Source: an uncultured Lachnospiraceae bacterium (GTDB taxonomy: Bacteria > Bacillota > Clostridia > Lachnospirales > Lachnospiraceae). From it: a stretch of 64,000 nucleotides of DNA. Positions 10,135 through 20,165 of the stretch are shown one piece after another (within the stretch, counting starts at the first letter, position 1; every line of letters starts with the position of its first letter). The notes under the pieces are model-generated. The model ran no database searches. It worked only from the letters and a program-made list of their open reading frames with translations, and was not told the origin of the DNA. A program made the position numbers and the translations under genes. The stretch is from NCBI GenBank assembly GCA_945621435.1, contig CALZBR010000012.1, positions 1-64,000 on the forward strand, given 5' to 3'.

Positions 10135-10848
10135 CTACAGCTGACCCTTATTCCGGTCTTTGCTGTAATCACGCTCCCCAAATATACCGGTTCCGACCCT
10201 CACATAAGTAGCTCCCTCTTGAACAGCCACAAGATAATCCCCGGTCATTCCCATAGAAAGCACATTCATATTAACATTATCAATGTTTTTTGTCTTTATG
10301 TCAACAGACAATTGTTTCAATTTCTGAAAATATTTGCGATTCTCTTCGGGATTCTCTGTAAAAGGCGCGATCGTCATCAATCCCTCAATAATTACCCCCG
10401 GCAATTTTGAAACAGACTCAATTAATGCAGTAGTTTCTTCGGTAGTTGTTCCAAATTTGCTTTCTTCCTCCGCCACGTTTACTTCTATCAGAATCTTAAC
10501 CGTAACTCCCTTCTTTACAGCTTCTTTACTGATTTCCTCGGCAAGTCTCAGAGAATCAACACTATGTATCAGGTACACCTTTCCCACGATAAACTTTACT
10601 TTATTACGCTGTAAATGTCCGATCATATGCCAGCGAACATCCGTTGGCATATTGGGGATTTTCTCCTCAAGTTCCTGTACTTTGTTTTCACCAAAATCCC
10701 TCGCTCCGGCCTCATAAGCCTCCATTAACATTTTTAACGGTTTCGTCTTGCTGACTGCAATCAGCGTAACGTCCTCTTCCTTTCGTCCGCAAGCATCACA
10801 GGCTGACGTTATGTTTTCTTTTACTGCTCTATAATTCTCTTTAATCAT
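10135..10848 (-). CDS. yggS: YggS-family PLP homeostasis protein
   Basis: VTLIAVSKTKP; DFGENKVQEL; WHMIGHLQRNKVK; LSMGMTGDYLVAVQEGATYVRVGTGIFGER. Confidence 0.96.
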   Translation of the reverse strand: MIKENYRAVKENITSACDACGRKEEDVTLIAVSKTKPLKMLMEAYEAGARDFGENKVQELEEKIPNMPTDVRWHMIGHLQRNKVKFIVGKVYLIHSVDSLRLAEEISKEAVKKGVTVKILIEVNVAEEESKFGTTTEETTALIESVSKLPGVIIEGLMTIAPFTENPEENRKYFQKLKQLSVDIKTKNIDNVNMNVLSMGMTGDYLVAVQEGATYVRVGTGIFGERDYSKDRNKGQL

Positions 10849-10861
10849 AAATCATCACCCA

Positions 10862-12259
10862 TTATTGTATGAATTGATTTTCACTGACAGCTTCTGCATC
10901 CAATACGATATAATCATACACGCTCAAACCATACCTTGTATTTGATTTTACAATGGCATATTCATCGTTCTGATATAAGATATTTATCTGCTTAAAATCT
11001 GCATAGCCCTTATTCATATTATAGACGCCTATAAGTGTTGCCCGCTTACTTACCGTAAAGGTCTCCTGTCCTTCTTTTTTGGTAAGAATATCTCCTGCAT
11101 TCAGTACCGAACTGTCCAAATAATACTCCTTGGATTCACTGTCATAATTATATATTTCAACTTCCAACACTTCACTGGAAATATCTCCGTTTTCCATGTA
11201 GCTTTGTCTCATGATACTTGCCAGTCCGTTTGTACTGTTTGTAATAATAAAATTCTCGGGAATCAGGAAAAATTCCTTCTGTACAATGGAAGATACCGGT
11301 ATTTTCAACCCCGTTTCATCTTCAATGATTAATTCAATCTCCAGGAACCGCTCGCCTGCAAAGGTTATCATGGAATTGTTAAACAGAAGTTGAAGATAAG
11401 TATTCCCATCTGAATTATTTAACAGCTTTGTTTCAGCCCAGGACTCATATTGATTCTTCAGAAATCGAACTTTAATATAACCCTCCTCCTGAAGTTTAGC
11501 TCCCCGTTCTGCTTCTATGGGAATAATCAGCGACCAGTTTTCATTTGTGGAAAGCTTATAAACCGGCTCATTCGCCTCCATTAAGGTATTACCCATAATC
11601 TGATTTTTTTGATATTTATTGTTAGTTTCAAACAGCTCTTCCGTCACATCAGAAGGAGTCAGCTCTTCATATCCATCTATCCAATATGACACAATACCGG
11701 TAGCCGGAGAATATGCATAATTAACTCCGCTAAATCCCCCATTTTCACCAATACTGTGTATATTGCTCAACATATTGGCATTTGCCAGTTTCATAACAGA
11801 ATTCTTCAGATTATATTTACAGTCATAAGTACTTCCGTATCTGCTGCTGTCATATTCACGTGAGAATTCTGCTATTTTACTTCTAAAATCAGCAAGTTCT
11901 TTATCACTCAGGGAGTTCTCGCCCTGACTGTAAGCCGCAATGCTTTCGCTCAGCTTACCCGTCTCGTCCTCAATATATACTAACCCGTTTTTGCCCACAC
12001 GGGAACCTTCTCTTGCATAGAAATTGACGTAACCGGCAGCTTTTGTATACACTACAGTCTCGTCTCTTAATATTATCCCTTTATAAACATTATCTGTAGC
12101 CAGCGAACCCTCTTTAACCTGATATCGGACAATATGGTTTGTCTGAAAAAATAAAATAACACAAATAACGACATAGATAAAGATTACGCCGAAAATAATC
12201 ATACCGATATTCATAAATGGTTTTTTATATTTTCTTATTTTTGTGTTTCTTTCTCTCAA
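10862..12259 (-). CDS. HlyD-like membrane-fusion/periplasmic-adaptor-like protein of unknown role
   Basis: Single N-terminal TM, barrel-like region, lipoyl/SH3-type repeats. Start reassigned to TTG 12259 (GAGG SD 8 nt upstream) because the ORF-track start lies in a terminator hairpin. Confidence 0.65.
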   Translation of the reverse strand: MRERNTKIRKYKKPFMNIGMIIFGVIFIYVVICVILFFQTNHIVRYQVKEGSLATDNVYKGIILRDETVVYTKAAGYVNFYAREGSRVGKNGLVYIEDETGKLSESIAAYSQGENSLSDKELADFRSKIAEFSREYDSSRYGSTYDCKYNLKNSVMKLANANMLSNIHSIGENGGFSGVNYAYSPATGIVSYWIDGYEELTPSDVTEELFETNNKYQKNQIMGNTLMEANEPVYKLSTNENWSLIIPIEAERGAKLQEEGYIKVRFLKNQYESWAETKLLNNSDGNTYLQLLFNNSMITFAGERFLEIELIIEDETGLKIPVSSIVQKEFFLIPENFIITNSTNGLASIMRQSYMENGDISSEVLEVEIYNYDSESKEYYLDSSVLNAGDILTKKEGQETFTVSKRATLIGVYNMNKGYADFKQINILYQNDEYAIVKSNTRYGLSVYDYIVLDAEAVSENQFIQ

Positions 12260-12277
12260 ATCTATATCCTCTATATA

Positions 12278-12304
12278 AAAGCCCCGGAACAATACCGAGG
12301 CTTT
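12278..12304 (-). terminator. Intrinsic terminator downstream of the P-loop gene
   Basis: AAAGCCTCGG-(7)-CCGGGGCTTTTAT on the minus strand. Confidence 0.7.
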
Positions 12305-12343
12305 GTCACTCCTTTATCATTTAGCGCTTTAAAAAGTAATCAT

Positions 12344-12763
12344 TTACAGAGAAACAATAATCTTCTCTTTCATACCGGCCGGAAGTTCCGTCTCATCCAT
12401 AGATACGCTCAGAATAAAATCAACCTTAAACTCAGCGCTGATTTTTTCAAGCTTTTCGACAGTCTCTGTAATATCCGCCCCTTCCAGATTTGCAATCTTC
12501 AAGAAACTGTCAAAATACATCTGTTGCAGATCATGATCCTGAGAAATAATTCCACAGACAAAACCGATAAATTCATTACTGTTCTCAATAAAAAACTGAG
12601 ATACATCAATCAGACGGATCTTATTATTCAGCTCATACATATGCTTAGTGCTCTTATCCAGATAAACAATGTTTCCTGAAATCTCCTTAATCGATTCATT
12701 TACCTTATCCAATAATTGCTTTGTCTTTCCCTTACCCTTATTTCCAACAATCAACTGAACCAT
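12344..12763 (-). CDS. Small P-loop NTPase-like protein of unknown function
   Basis: MVQLIVGNKGKGKTKQLLDKVNE contains a Walker A GNKGKGKT; no other recognisable domain. Confidence 0.65.
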   Translation of the reverse strand: MVQLIVGNKGKGKTKQLLDKVNESIKEISGNIVYLDKSTKHMYELNNKIRLIDVSQFFIENSNEFIGFVCGIISQDHDLQQMYFDSFLKIANLEGADITETVEKLEKISAEFKVDFILSVSMDETELPAGMKEKIIVSL

Positions 12764-12860
12764 TGTAATACCCTCCTGTTGTAATATAATTGTAAATCCC
12801 TTGTTTTAATTATAAGGTATTTGGTACGAAAAAACAACCTTTTAGGATGAAATAAAAAAA

Positions 12861-13865
12861 TTATCCTTCCTGTGACAAATGATTGATTTCGCCCAGAAGC
12901 TCAGACATGCACCGATACAGCTCGTCGGTACTCGGAGTGCCCATAACTATCGCAATATATGGGGCACCGCTTACATCCCTTACAAGTAAAAGCAAACAAT
13001 GACCTGCTGCATTTGTGGTACCTGTTTTTCCACCGATAACGGTCACATTGGAAGGTGGAGTGAAGTGTCCATTCAAGTAACCGTTCGTAGATTTTTTTTC
13101 AAAGGTTTTTTCCTTTTTATTCTTGTCATAATATACAGTCTGATAGTTTGTCATTCTGATAATTTCACTCAGCGTTTCTTCCTTCATTGCTTCATTAAAT
13201 ATCAGATATAAATCGTATACTGTCGTATAATGCTCTTCATCCGTCAAACCGTGAGGGTTAGCAAAATGCGTATTGGTTGCACCGATTCTCTGAGCCTCCG
13301 TATTCATCAGCTCAACAAACTGTTCTACAGAGCCTCCGACATTTTCTGCAATCAACATTGCTACGTCATTGGCAGAATAAACCAGGAGAATGCGAAGTGC
13401 CTGATCCATGGTCATTGTGTCTCCTGCCTTCAGTCCACAGAGCGTTGCACCGGATTCCGAAATATTCACGGAATTAGTAGCTGTCAGCACCTGATCAGGT
13501 CTGCCATACCGAATTGCTATCAATGCTGTCATTATTTTTGTTATACTGGCAGGATAAAGCTGTTTATGTGCACTTTTGGCATAGATTACTTCGTTTTTAT
13601 TGACGTCCATAAGCACAGCCGCTGTAGCAACAGACAAATCAGCTTTTACATCTTCTGATACATCCCCGCTAACGACACAAAGATTATTTGCATAAGGAAC
13701 TGCCGTTCTCCTGTCTTCTTTTGAAATCACATTAAAACTGCTGACGTCAGCGTCCGCATGATATACCAGTTCATACGAAAGGTTACCGCAGCCGGACAAA
13801 AGGCTGATCACGGCAAGCATGACACACAACAGATTTATGACTTTTTTCTTATTTGTACATTTCAC
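12861..13865 (-). CDS. D-alanyl-D-alanine carboxypeptidase (DacF/PBP5-like), lipoprotein signal
   Basis: LLSGCGN lipobox; YPASITKIMTALIA (SxxK); VYSANDVA (SxN); GGKTGTTNAAGHC (KTG). Confidence 0.93.
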   Translation of the reverse strand: MKCTNKKKVINLLCVMLAVISLLSGCGNLSYELVYHADADVSSFNVISKEDRRTAVPYANNLCVVSGDVSEDVKADLSVATAAVLMDVNKNEVIYAKSAHKQLYPASITKIMTALIAIRYGRPDQVLTATNSVNISESGATLCGLKAGDTMTMDQALRILLVYSANDVAMLIAENVGGSVEQFVELMNTEAQRIGATNTHFANPHGLTDEEHYTTVYDLYLIFNEAMKEETLSEIIRMTNYQTVYYDKNKKEKTFEKKSTNGYLNGHFTPPSNVTVIGGKTGTTNAAGHCLLLLVRDVSGAPYIAIVMGTPSTDELYRCMSELLGEINHLSQEG

Positions 13866-14244
13866 GCCACTCTAAATCTCCTCTGTCCAGGGACTTAATC
13901 AACAGTTCTGCACTTGCTAAATTTGTTGCCAGCGGAATATTATGTATATCACAAAGTCTAACCACATTATTAACATCAGGTTCATGTTGTTTTGGATTCA
14001 GCGGATCTCTTAAAAATATAACCAGATCCATCTGATTATGTTCAATCTGGGCGCCAATCTGTTGTTCTCCGCCCAAATGCCCTGCCAAAAATTTATGGAT
14101 ATTTAGATTTGTTACTTCCTCGATCAATCTACCGGTGGTCCCGGTTGCATATAATTCGTTTTTACTCAGAATTCCTCTGTATGCAATACAGAAGTTCTGC
14201 ATAAGTTTCTTTTTAGCATCATGTGCAATTAACGCTATGTTCAT
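13849..14244 (-). CDS. mgsA: Methylglyoxal synthase
   Basis: MNIALIAHDAKKKLM; ATGTTGRLIEE; GHLGGEQQIGAQI; DPLNPKQHEPDVNNVVRLCD. Confidence 0.96.
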   Translation of the reverse strand: MNIALIAHDAKKKLMQNFCIAYRGILSKNELYATGTTGRLIEEVTNLNIHKFLAGHLGGEQQIGAQIEHNQMDLVIFLRDPLNPKQHEPDVNNVVRLCDIHNIPLATNLASAELLIKSLDRGDLEWREMYK

Positions 14245-15371
14245 ACTATACCCTCTCTCTGTTTCGTTTTTCCAGACTGTAGTCTTACGTTTAGAACAAA
14301 CCCCATTCCAATAAATAAACTCATCAGCGAAGTCAATCCGTTGCTCACAAACGGTAACGGCAACCCGGTATTCGGTAAAATAAACGTGGCAACACCAATG
14401 TTAAAAAAGCTTTGAAATGCAATAAGCCCCCCCATTCCTGCGGCTATTACCGTTCCTGCCGTATCTTGCGCTTTTCTTGCAACCGATATACATTCCAGAG
14501 CAATTCCGAATAACAGAACAATTACAACCGATGTGCCTTTAAATCCGTATTCTTCACCGATGACTGCAAAAATAAAGTCCGTCTGGGCTTCGGAAAGAAA
14601 ATTCCCGTTCTTTACAGAAGTAATCTGATTATTCTTGTATCCCTTGCCATCCAACATACCTGATGCGATTGCCGTGACAGAGTTCAGCTGTTGGTAGGCT
14701 TCGGTATCTTTATACTCTTCCGGATTAATAAAGGCCAGAATACGATTTGCCTGAAAGCCTTCCAGCAATTTGCTGTCAGGCTGAAGTGCCAGAGAAACAA
14801 TTAATGCAAAGGCCGGTATTGCTACCACAAAGACACCAAGCACCACCTTCCAACTGATTCCGCCGGCAAACATCACCACGCAGAAAAGAACAATTACCAC
14901 AATACTGGTGGATAAATCAGGCTGTTTGTAAATCAGATACCAGGGTGCTAAAATAAGTCCCAAACTGGCCGCCAATACCCGAAATGTATTCAGCTTATCC
15001 TTATATTTCATAATAAACTGAGCAAAGAATAAAATCAACAATATTTTCGCCAATTCGGAAGGCTGAAATCTTAATCCTCCTATTCCAAGCCAGCGTTGTG
15101 CACCATATTTCCCTTCGTCGCCAAGAGTCCAGACTGCAATCAAAAGCCCAAGATTGGCAATATACATCAGCCAATATAGTTTCATAACCCATTTGTAGTT
15201 AAAAAGCGAAATAAAAAGCATAAGTGCCGTACCTGCCACAACTCCGGCCAATTGCTTGTTCCGGAGTGTGGGTTCGGCACTGCCAACGGCAATAATTCCG
15301 ATTACCGACAGCAGTAATATCATTATCACTAGTTTGAAATCATATTCTCTAAACTTAAACTTAGTAAACAT
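14241..15371 (-). CDS. rodA: RodA/FtsW-family SEDS peptidoglycan polymerase
   Basis: GAQRWLGIGGLRFQPSELAKILLILFFAQ; DFIFAVIGEEYGFKG; LPFVSNGLTSLMSLFIGMGF; located next to mrd/mre genes. Confidence 0.93.
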   Translation of the reverse strand: MFTKFKFREYDFKLVIMILLLSVIGIIAVGSAEPTLRNKQLAGVVAGTALMLFISLFNYKWVMKLYWLMYIANLGLLIAVWTLGDEGKYGAQRWLGIGGLRFQPSELAKILLILFFAQFIMKYKDKLNTFRVLAASLGLILAPWYLIYKQPDLSTSIVVIVLFCVVMFAGGISWKVVLGVFVVAIPAFALIVSLALQPDSKLLEGFQANRILAFINPEEYKDTEAYQQLNSVTAIASGMLDGKGYKNNQITSVKNGNFLSEAQTDFIFAVIGEEYGFKGTSVVIVLLFGIALECISVARKAQDTAGTVIAAGMGGLIAFQSFFNIGVATFILPNTGLPLPFVSNGLTSLMSLFIGMGFVLNVRLQSGKTKQREGIV

Positions 15372-15654
15372 TCTGAGTATCCTTATGTATATCAGGCTTT
15401 GATACATCTACTATGGGAATATTCGCACATAAACTGGTTTTTGTTGCTTTCCCTGCTTTGCTGCCTTTTGTGTTAATTTGAATCTCCATATTTTCAGCAT
15501 CGATCTTCATGTATCTTGATATTACTTTAGCAATATCATTCTTAATGAGCTCCATAATCTCCGGTGAACAGTTCACACGATCAGATATCAATAATATCTT
15601 TAATCTGTCTTTTGCTACCTGGCAGGAGCTTTTTCTGCGAAAGAAATTTCTCAT
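15361..15654 (-). CDS. minE: Cell division topological specificity factor MinE
   Basis: RLKILLISDRVNCSPEIMELIKNDIAKVISRYMKID; downstream of minD. Confidence 0.93.
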   Translation of the reverse strand: MRNFFRRKSSCQVAKDRLKILLISDRVNCSPEIMELIKNDIAKVISRYMKIDAENMEIQINTKGSKAGKATKTSLCANIPIVDVSKPDIHKDTQNVY

Positions 15655-15672
15655 GGCACCTATCTCCTCCCA

Positions 15673-16491
15673 CTATATTTTGTGAAAAATACCGGAAACT
15701 CTGGTCCAAAACGAAATACCCTTTTCAAAATTCAAAAACGGAATCTCTTTGCCAAGAACTCGCTGTACCACATTGGCATATGCTTGTCCTGCGGGACTGT
15801 CACTTCCCACCAGGGGTTCTCCCTGATTGGTAGCCACAACCACATTCTCATCATCCGGCACAATTCCTATCAGCGGAATGGCCAGAATATCCATAACATC
15901 CTGGGCAGACATCATATCTCCCCGTCGCACCATATCCATGCGGAGCCTGTTGATAATCAGATCCATTTGATTGAATCCGTTTGCTTCCAGTAATCCTATG
16001 ATTCTGTCTGCATCTCTGATTGCCGAAACCTCCGGTGTTGTCACAACCAACGCCCTGTCAGCACCTGCAATCGCATTTTGAAATCCCTGCTCAATTCCCG
16101 CAGGACAATCCAAAATAATATAATCAAATTGTTCTCTCAGATGATCGATTACCTTAATCATCTGTGCCGGGTTCACTGCCGATTTATCTCTTGTTTGTGC
16201 TGAGGGCATCAGATATAATCCAGGATGTCTCTTGTCACGAATCAACGCCTGTTTCACGCGACAATTTCCTTCTACTACATCCACCAGATTGTATACGATT
16301 CTATTCTCCAATCCCATGACTACATCGAGATTGCGTAATCCTATGTCCGTATCAATCAGGCATACCTTCTTGCCCTGCTTTGCCAGACCAGTACCGACGT
16401 TTGCAGATGTGGTGGTCTTGCCCACACCGCCTTTACCTGAAGTGACGACAATTACTTCGGAGCGTTTTTGCTCCCCGGAAAACGTGTTTTC
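15673..16491 (-). CDS. minD: Septum site-determining ATPase MinD
   Basis: VTSGKGGVGKTTTSANVGTGLA; DTDIGLRNLDVVMGLENRIVYNLVDVVEG. Confidence 0.97.
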   Translation of the reverse strand, partial: ENTFSGEQKRSEVIVVTSGKGGVGKTTTSANVGTGLAKQGKKVCLIDTDIGLRNLDVVMGLENRIVYNLVDVVEGNCRVKQALIRDKRHPGLYLMPSAQTRDKSAVNPAQMIKVIDHLREQFDYIILDCPAGIEQGFQNAIAGADRALVVTTPEVSAIRDADRIIGLLEANGFNQMDLIINRLRMDMVRRGDMMSAQDVMDILAIPLIGIVPDDENVVVATNQGEPLVGSDSPAGQAYANVVQRVLGKEIPFLNFEKGISFWTRVSGIFHKI

Positions 16492-16539
16492 CATTTTCTG
16501 TCTCCTCCAAATATTTTTTTGTCGTCCCGCCAAGAGTAT

Positions 16540-17211
16540 CTAAAATGTACTCAGCAGTTCTTTGGTAATCGTCTCGAATACTATCTTTTTGTTCTTTACA
16601 CAAGCCAGTTTCGGTTGTATCTTGCCATGGATTCCCCATTTTAACGGCTTACCAGAAGGTTTATATTTGAAATCGCCGATCTTAATTCTTTCCGGCTCCA
16701 TTTCAAGCGCTGCAATAAAAGCGTCGGGCTGTCCGTTAACCCCGGCATAAGCCTCCCCGTATAATCCTCCAAGAATAATTATATTCTTAGCACTGATCAC
16801 TGCACATCCCGGGTACACATCCCCTAATATTATCACGCTTCTGTCAGTTTCCAATACCTCTTTGTCTTTCAGGCTTCCTTTAAAAAACTGACCATCGGAT
16901 GACTCCGAACTCTTCTTCTCAGCATCAGACAATGCGTTAATATAGTTTTTATTCTCCTCCTCATCCTTTTCAACAATACAAACAATATTCAGATTACTGT
17001 TTTTCTGTATGGCATCAAGGATCAGGATCTCTTCTCCTGCCGAAACCTGTCTCTCTTCAATGGACAATGCCATAGAAGCCTTTCCAAAAAAATTTCTGGC
17101 TTCCGCAAACTTTGCCGCAATCTCCTCCAGCACCTGCTCAAAAGGTTCCTCTGAATTTAAATGTAATGCGATACCGTTAGGAAAGCTTTTGATCAATACC
17201 AGATCTTTCAT
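16540..17211 (-). CDS. minC: Septum site-determining protein MinC
   Basis: VIILGDVYPGCAVISAKNIIILGGLYGEAYAGVNGQPDAFIAALEMEPERIKIG. Confidence 0.93.
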   Translation of the reverse strand: MKDLVLIKSFPNGIALHLNSEEPFEQVLEEIAAKFAEARNFFGKASMALSIEERQVSAGEEILILDAIQKNSNLNIVCIVEKDEEENKNYINALSDAEKKSSESSDGQFFKGSLKDKEVLETDRSVIILGDVYPGCAVISAKNIIILGGLYGEAYAGVNGQPDAFIAALEMEPERIKIGDFKYKPSGKPLKWGIHGKIQPKLACVKNKKIVFETITKELLSTF

Positions 17212-17234
17212 CTGTTTCGGTACTCCTTTCTGCT

Positions 17235-20165
17235 TTACAATTCATTCGATATTCCGCTATCAGGTTCATCCGCGATACCATTGATTAAATCATCTTTCTC
17301 GACCAGTCCATAATAATACTTTATGATATCTCTTGTTGTCTGCGCAGCATAATCAGATGAATATCCGTACGGAATTCTTGTGGCAATGGCAATTTCCGGT
17401 TCTTCATAAGGCGCATAACAAACAAACAATGCATGATTCGGTCTTGATTTTGTCTGTTCTGCAGTACCTGTTTTACCTGCCACTTCCACAGCCAAATCAC
17501 TAAAATAGGATTTATTCATCACAACCTGTCTCATACCCAGTTGTATCGCATCCCAGTACTCTTTCGGCATATCCACGATGTTTCTGACCTTGGGAGCATA
17601 TTCTTCAATGATATTACCTTCGGAATCGGTGATCTTATCTATTAAAGTCAGATTATAGCAGGTTCCTCTGTTTGCTACTGTCGAAACATATCTGGCCAAT
17701 CCAACGGTAGTATAACTATGTGTCCCCTGACCAATAGCAGATCTGACAGAGTCTTCCGTAGAAACATTGGGCTGGGTTTCCGAAATCTCAATTCCGGATT
17801 TTTCAGATAATCCGAACATATCTGCATATTTGTAAAGGATATTTAAGCCTTCTTTTTCACTGTATGTTCCGGAAAGAGAGGCAAGTTCATATCCCAGATT
17901 ATAAAAATAATAGTTACAGGAATCCCGGATTGCAGTGGTCACGTTCTCGTTTCCATGTCCCCATCTGTTCCAGCATCTGGGAGACGGTGTGACCATGGTA
18001 AAGGTTCCCACACAATTAATCTTGCTGTGAAGTGTAATCACGCCCTCCATCAATCCGGCGGAAGCCGATACCATCTTAAAGGTAGAGCCCGGAGCCATAG
18101 ATGACTGGGTTGCAAAATTATACTGTGGCATTGACTTATCGGTAATCAGCTTGGCATAGTATTCTGCATCAATGGAATTAGCCATCTTATTATTGTCATA
18201 TCCCGGATACGAAACCAGCGCAAGCACTTCCCCGCTATTAACATCAGTGATTACCACGGAGGCGTTACATGGATCGAGTGCCAGCTGTGCCGGTGTTATA
18301 TCAATTGCTTTAATTCTGTTCATCATGAATTGATATGCACTCAATCTTCCGTTAAACAGTGCTGTCTCATCCTCCATCGGAATGTCGACAATGCCCTGTT
18401 CACAAAGAATCCTGCATACCTGATTTCCATTGATCACATCCGATAAAAGCATATATTTGAAGAATTTTTTTTGAAACTCTGTGTTGCGGTCCAACATCGC
18501 AATGATATAGTCCAGCAGTTTGTCATATATCTCGGAAGAATCAGAGTATTCACCCAGTTCAAGTCTGCTGACGTCAATCCAGTTCTGTGCAATGCAGTAA
18601 TGCAAATACTCATTCAGACTGATGACCTCATCCGTTGTCCAAGCAATATATGTTTTGTCTGAGGTATCAACTGCTGAAGAAATAATGATACCGTTTTTGT
18701 TCAGTAAGGATACGATATTGCTCTCATATACCTGATATTCTTTGGTCAGCCTATTGTATGGTGTTTTATTCACGACCAGCTCTTCGGTCAGCTTCGCATA
18801 TACTTTCTCTTTATATTCAAGATATGCCTGAAATACTTCTTTTTCGGTACTTCCCGCATATTCTGAAGACAAGTGCCTGAAATCAATGATGGAATTATTA
18901 AACATAGTATAATACACATCATAAATAGGTATCTTTATGTCTGCGCTCCCGGCGTTGGCTGCCGGCACATATTGCTTTTGATTGACTATTTTACTCGCCA
19001 CAAGACCTGCAAGCTTTTGTTCCACAATATTATAGGCAGCCTTTGTCAATTCCTTATCTATTGTCAAATATACATCCTGTCCGGACTGTGCTTCTTTTCT
19101 CTCTTCAATGGAGATTACCTTTCCCATATTATCGACGACAACTCTCTCATAACCTTTGGCTCCATGCAAGGTTGTTTCAAGGTAAGATTCAATTCCGCTC
19201 TTTCCAACAACATCATTGATATTGTACGCATCTTCCTCTCTTCCCTGATTTTGCATTTCCAGATTAAGCTGAGTTAATTCATCTGAGGAAATCTTCCCTG
19301 TATATCCCAGAACATGAGCAAAATATTTACTGTCAACATATTTTCTGACAGTATCTTCAACAATACTTACTCCCGGAAGATCAGTTGAATTTTCCATAAT
19401 GACAGCTACTGTCTTCTCACTCACATTGTTGGCCACTGTGGTTCCGATATATTTTCTGTAGGAGGTCAGACTCATTGCATAGCGTATCGTCACAAGTTTA
19501 AGCCAGGTTTCATTGGTATATCCTTTTCCGGGATAAAAAGTACTTTTTCTGTTCTCTGGATCTTCGTATTCCCCAATGGAAAAACCACTTCCGGTATTCC
19601 TGCTGAGATATTCCATAATAGTCAGGGCACTTGCTCTCTTTTGCGGTTCTTCTAATTTGTCTATGGTTTTAATGCCATAGACATCCGCAATAAATCTAAG
19701 TCTTGCAGTTCCGTCTACGCTAAAGCTAAACTCTCCGTCTTCATCTACATATATCTTAAAATCGGTGATACAGGAATCCCCGTTTTTCTCAAGCATCTGA
19801 ATCAATCTTAATATCGTTTCGTTCAGATTCTTATTCTTGGAACTACCCGATTCAAATACATCCTCTATTTTGACAGAATATGCCAATTCATTATAAGCCA
19901 GCAGATTACCGTTCCTGTCATAAATATTTCCTCTGGTGCTTGACAAATCTCTTGTTTTTTCTGTTTTCAGTATAAATTCATCTAAATATTTCTGACCTTG
20001 AACAATCTGCAGTTCAAAACATCGATACACCAAAATACCTGCCAGTATCAAAAAAACAAGAGTAAATACCGTCAATCTGCTCGTAAAGAATTTAATTAAT
20101 TTCTCTCTGACTTCATCAAACAAAACCCTGTATACTCCTTTACTCCCCGGTTTCCATTTTCTCAT
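17235..20165 (-). CDS. mrdA: Penicillin-binding protein 2 (class B transpeptidase), with large insertion
   Basis: TRGNIYDRNGNLLAYN; SMAPGSTFKM (SxxK); SCNYYFYNLGYEL (SxN-like SCN); AGKTGTAEQ (KTG); located mreD-mrdA-minC. Confidence 0.94.
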   Translation of the reverse strand: MRKWKPGSKGVYRVLFDEVREKLIKFFTSRLTVFTLVFLILAGILVYRCFELQIVQGQKYLDEFILKTEKTRDLSSTRGNIYDRNGNLLAYNELAYSVKIEDVFESGSSKNKNLNETILRLIQMLEKNGDSCITDFKIYVDEDGEFSFSVDGTARLRFIADVYGIKTIDKLEEPQKRASALTIMEYLSRNTGSGFSIGEYEDPENRKSTFYPGKGYTNETWLKLVTIRYAMSLTSYRKYIGTTVANNVSEKTVAVIMENSTDLPGVSIVEDTVRKYVDSKYFAHVLGYTGKISSDELTQLNLEMQNQGREEDAYNINDVVGKSGIESYLETTLHGAKGYERVVVDNMGKVISIEERKEAQSGQDVYLTIDKELTKAAYNIVEQKLAGLVASKIVNQKQYVPAANAGSADIKIPIYDVYYTMFNNSIIDFRHLSSEYAGSTEKEVFQAYLEYKEKVYAKLTEELVVNKTPYNRLTKEYQVYESNIVSLLNKNGIIISSAVDTSDKTYIAWTTDEVISLNEYLHYCIAQNWIDVSRLELGEYSDSSEIYDKLLDYIIAMLDRNTEFQKKFFKYMLLSDVINGNQVCRILCEQGIVDIPMEDETALFNGRLSAYQFMMNRIKAIDITPAQLALDPCNASVVITDVNSGEVLALVSYPGYDNNKMANSIDAEYYAKLITDKSMPQYNFATQSSMAPGSTFKMVSASAGLMEGVITLHSKINCVGTFTMVTPSPRCWNRWGHGNENVTTAIRDSCNYYFYNLGYELASLSGTYSEKEGLNILYKYADMFGLSEKSGIEISETQPNVSTEDSVRSAIGQGTHSYTTVGLARYVSTVANRGTCYNLTLIDKITDSEGNIIEEYAPKVRNIVDMPKEYWDAIQLGMRQVVMNKSYFSDLAVEVAGKTGTAEQTKSRPNHALFVCYAPYEEPEIAIATRIPYGYSSDYAAQTTRDIIKYYYGLVEKDDLINGIADEPDSGISNEL

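Noticed and set aside
15564-15833. Plus-strand ORFs over minE/minD
   Set aside because: Antisense shadows of conserved min genes.
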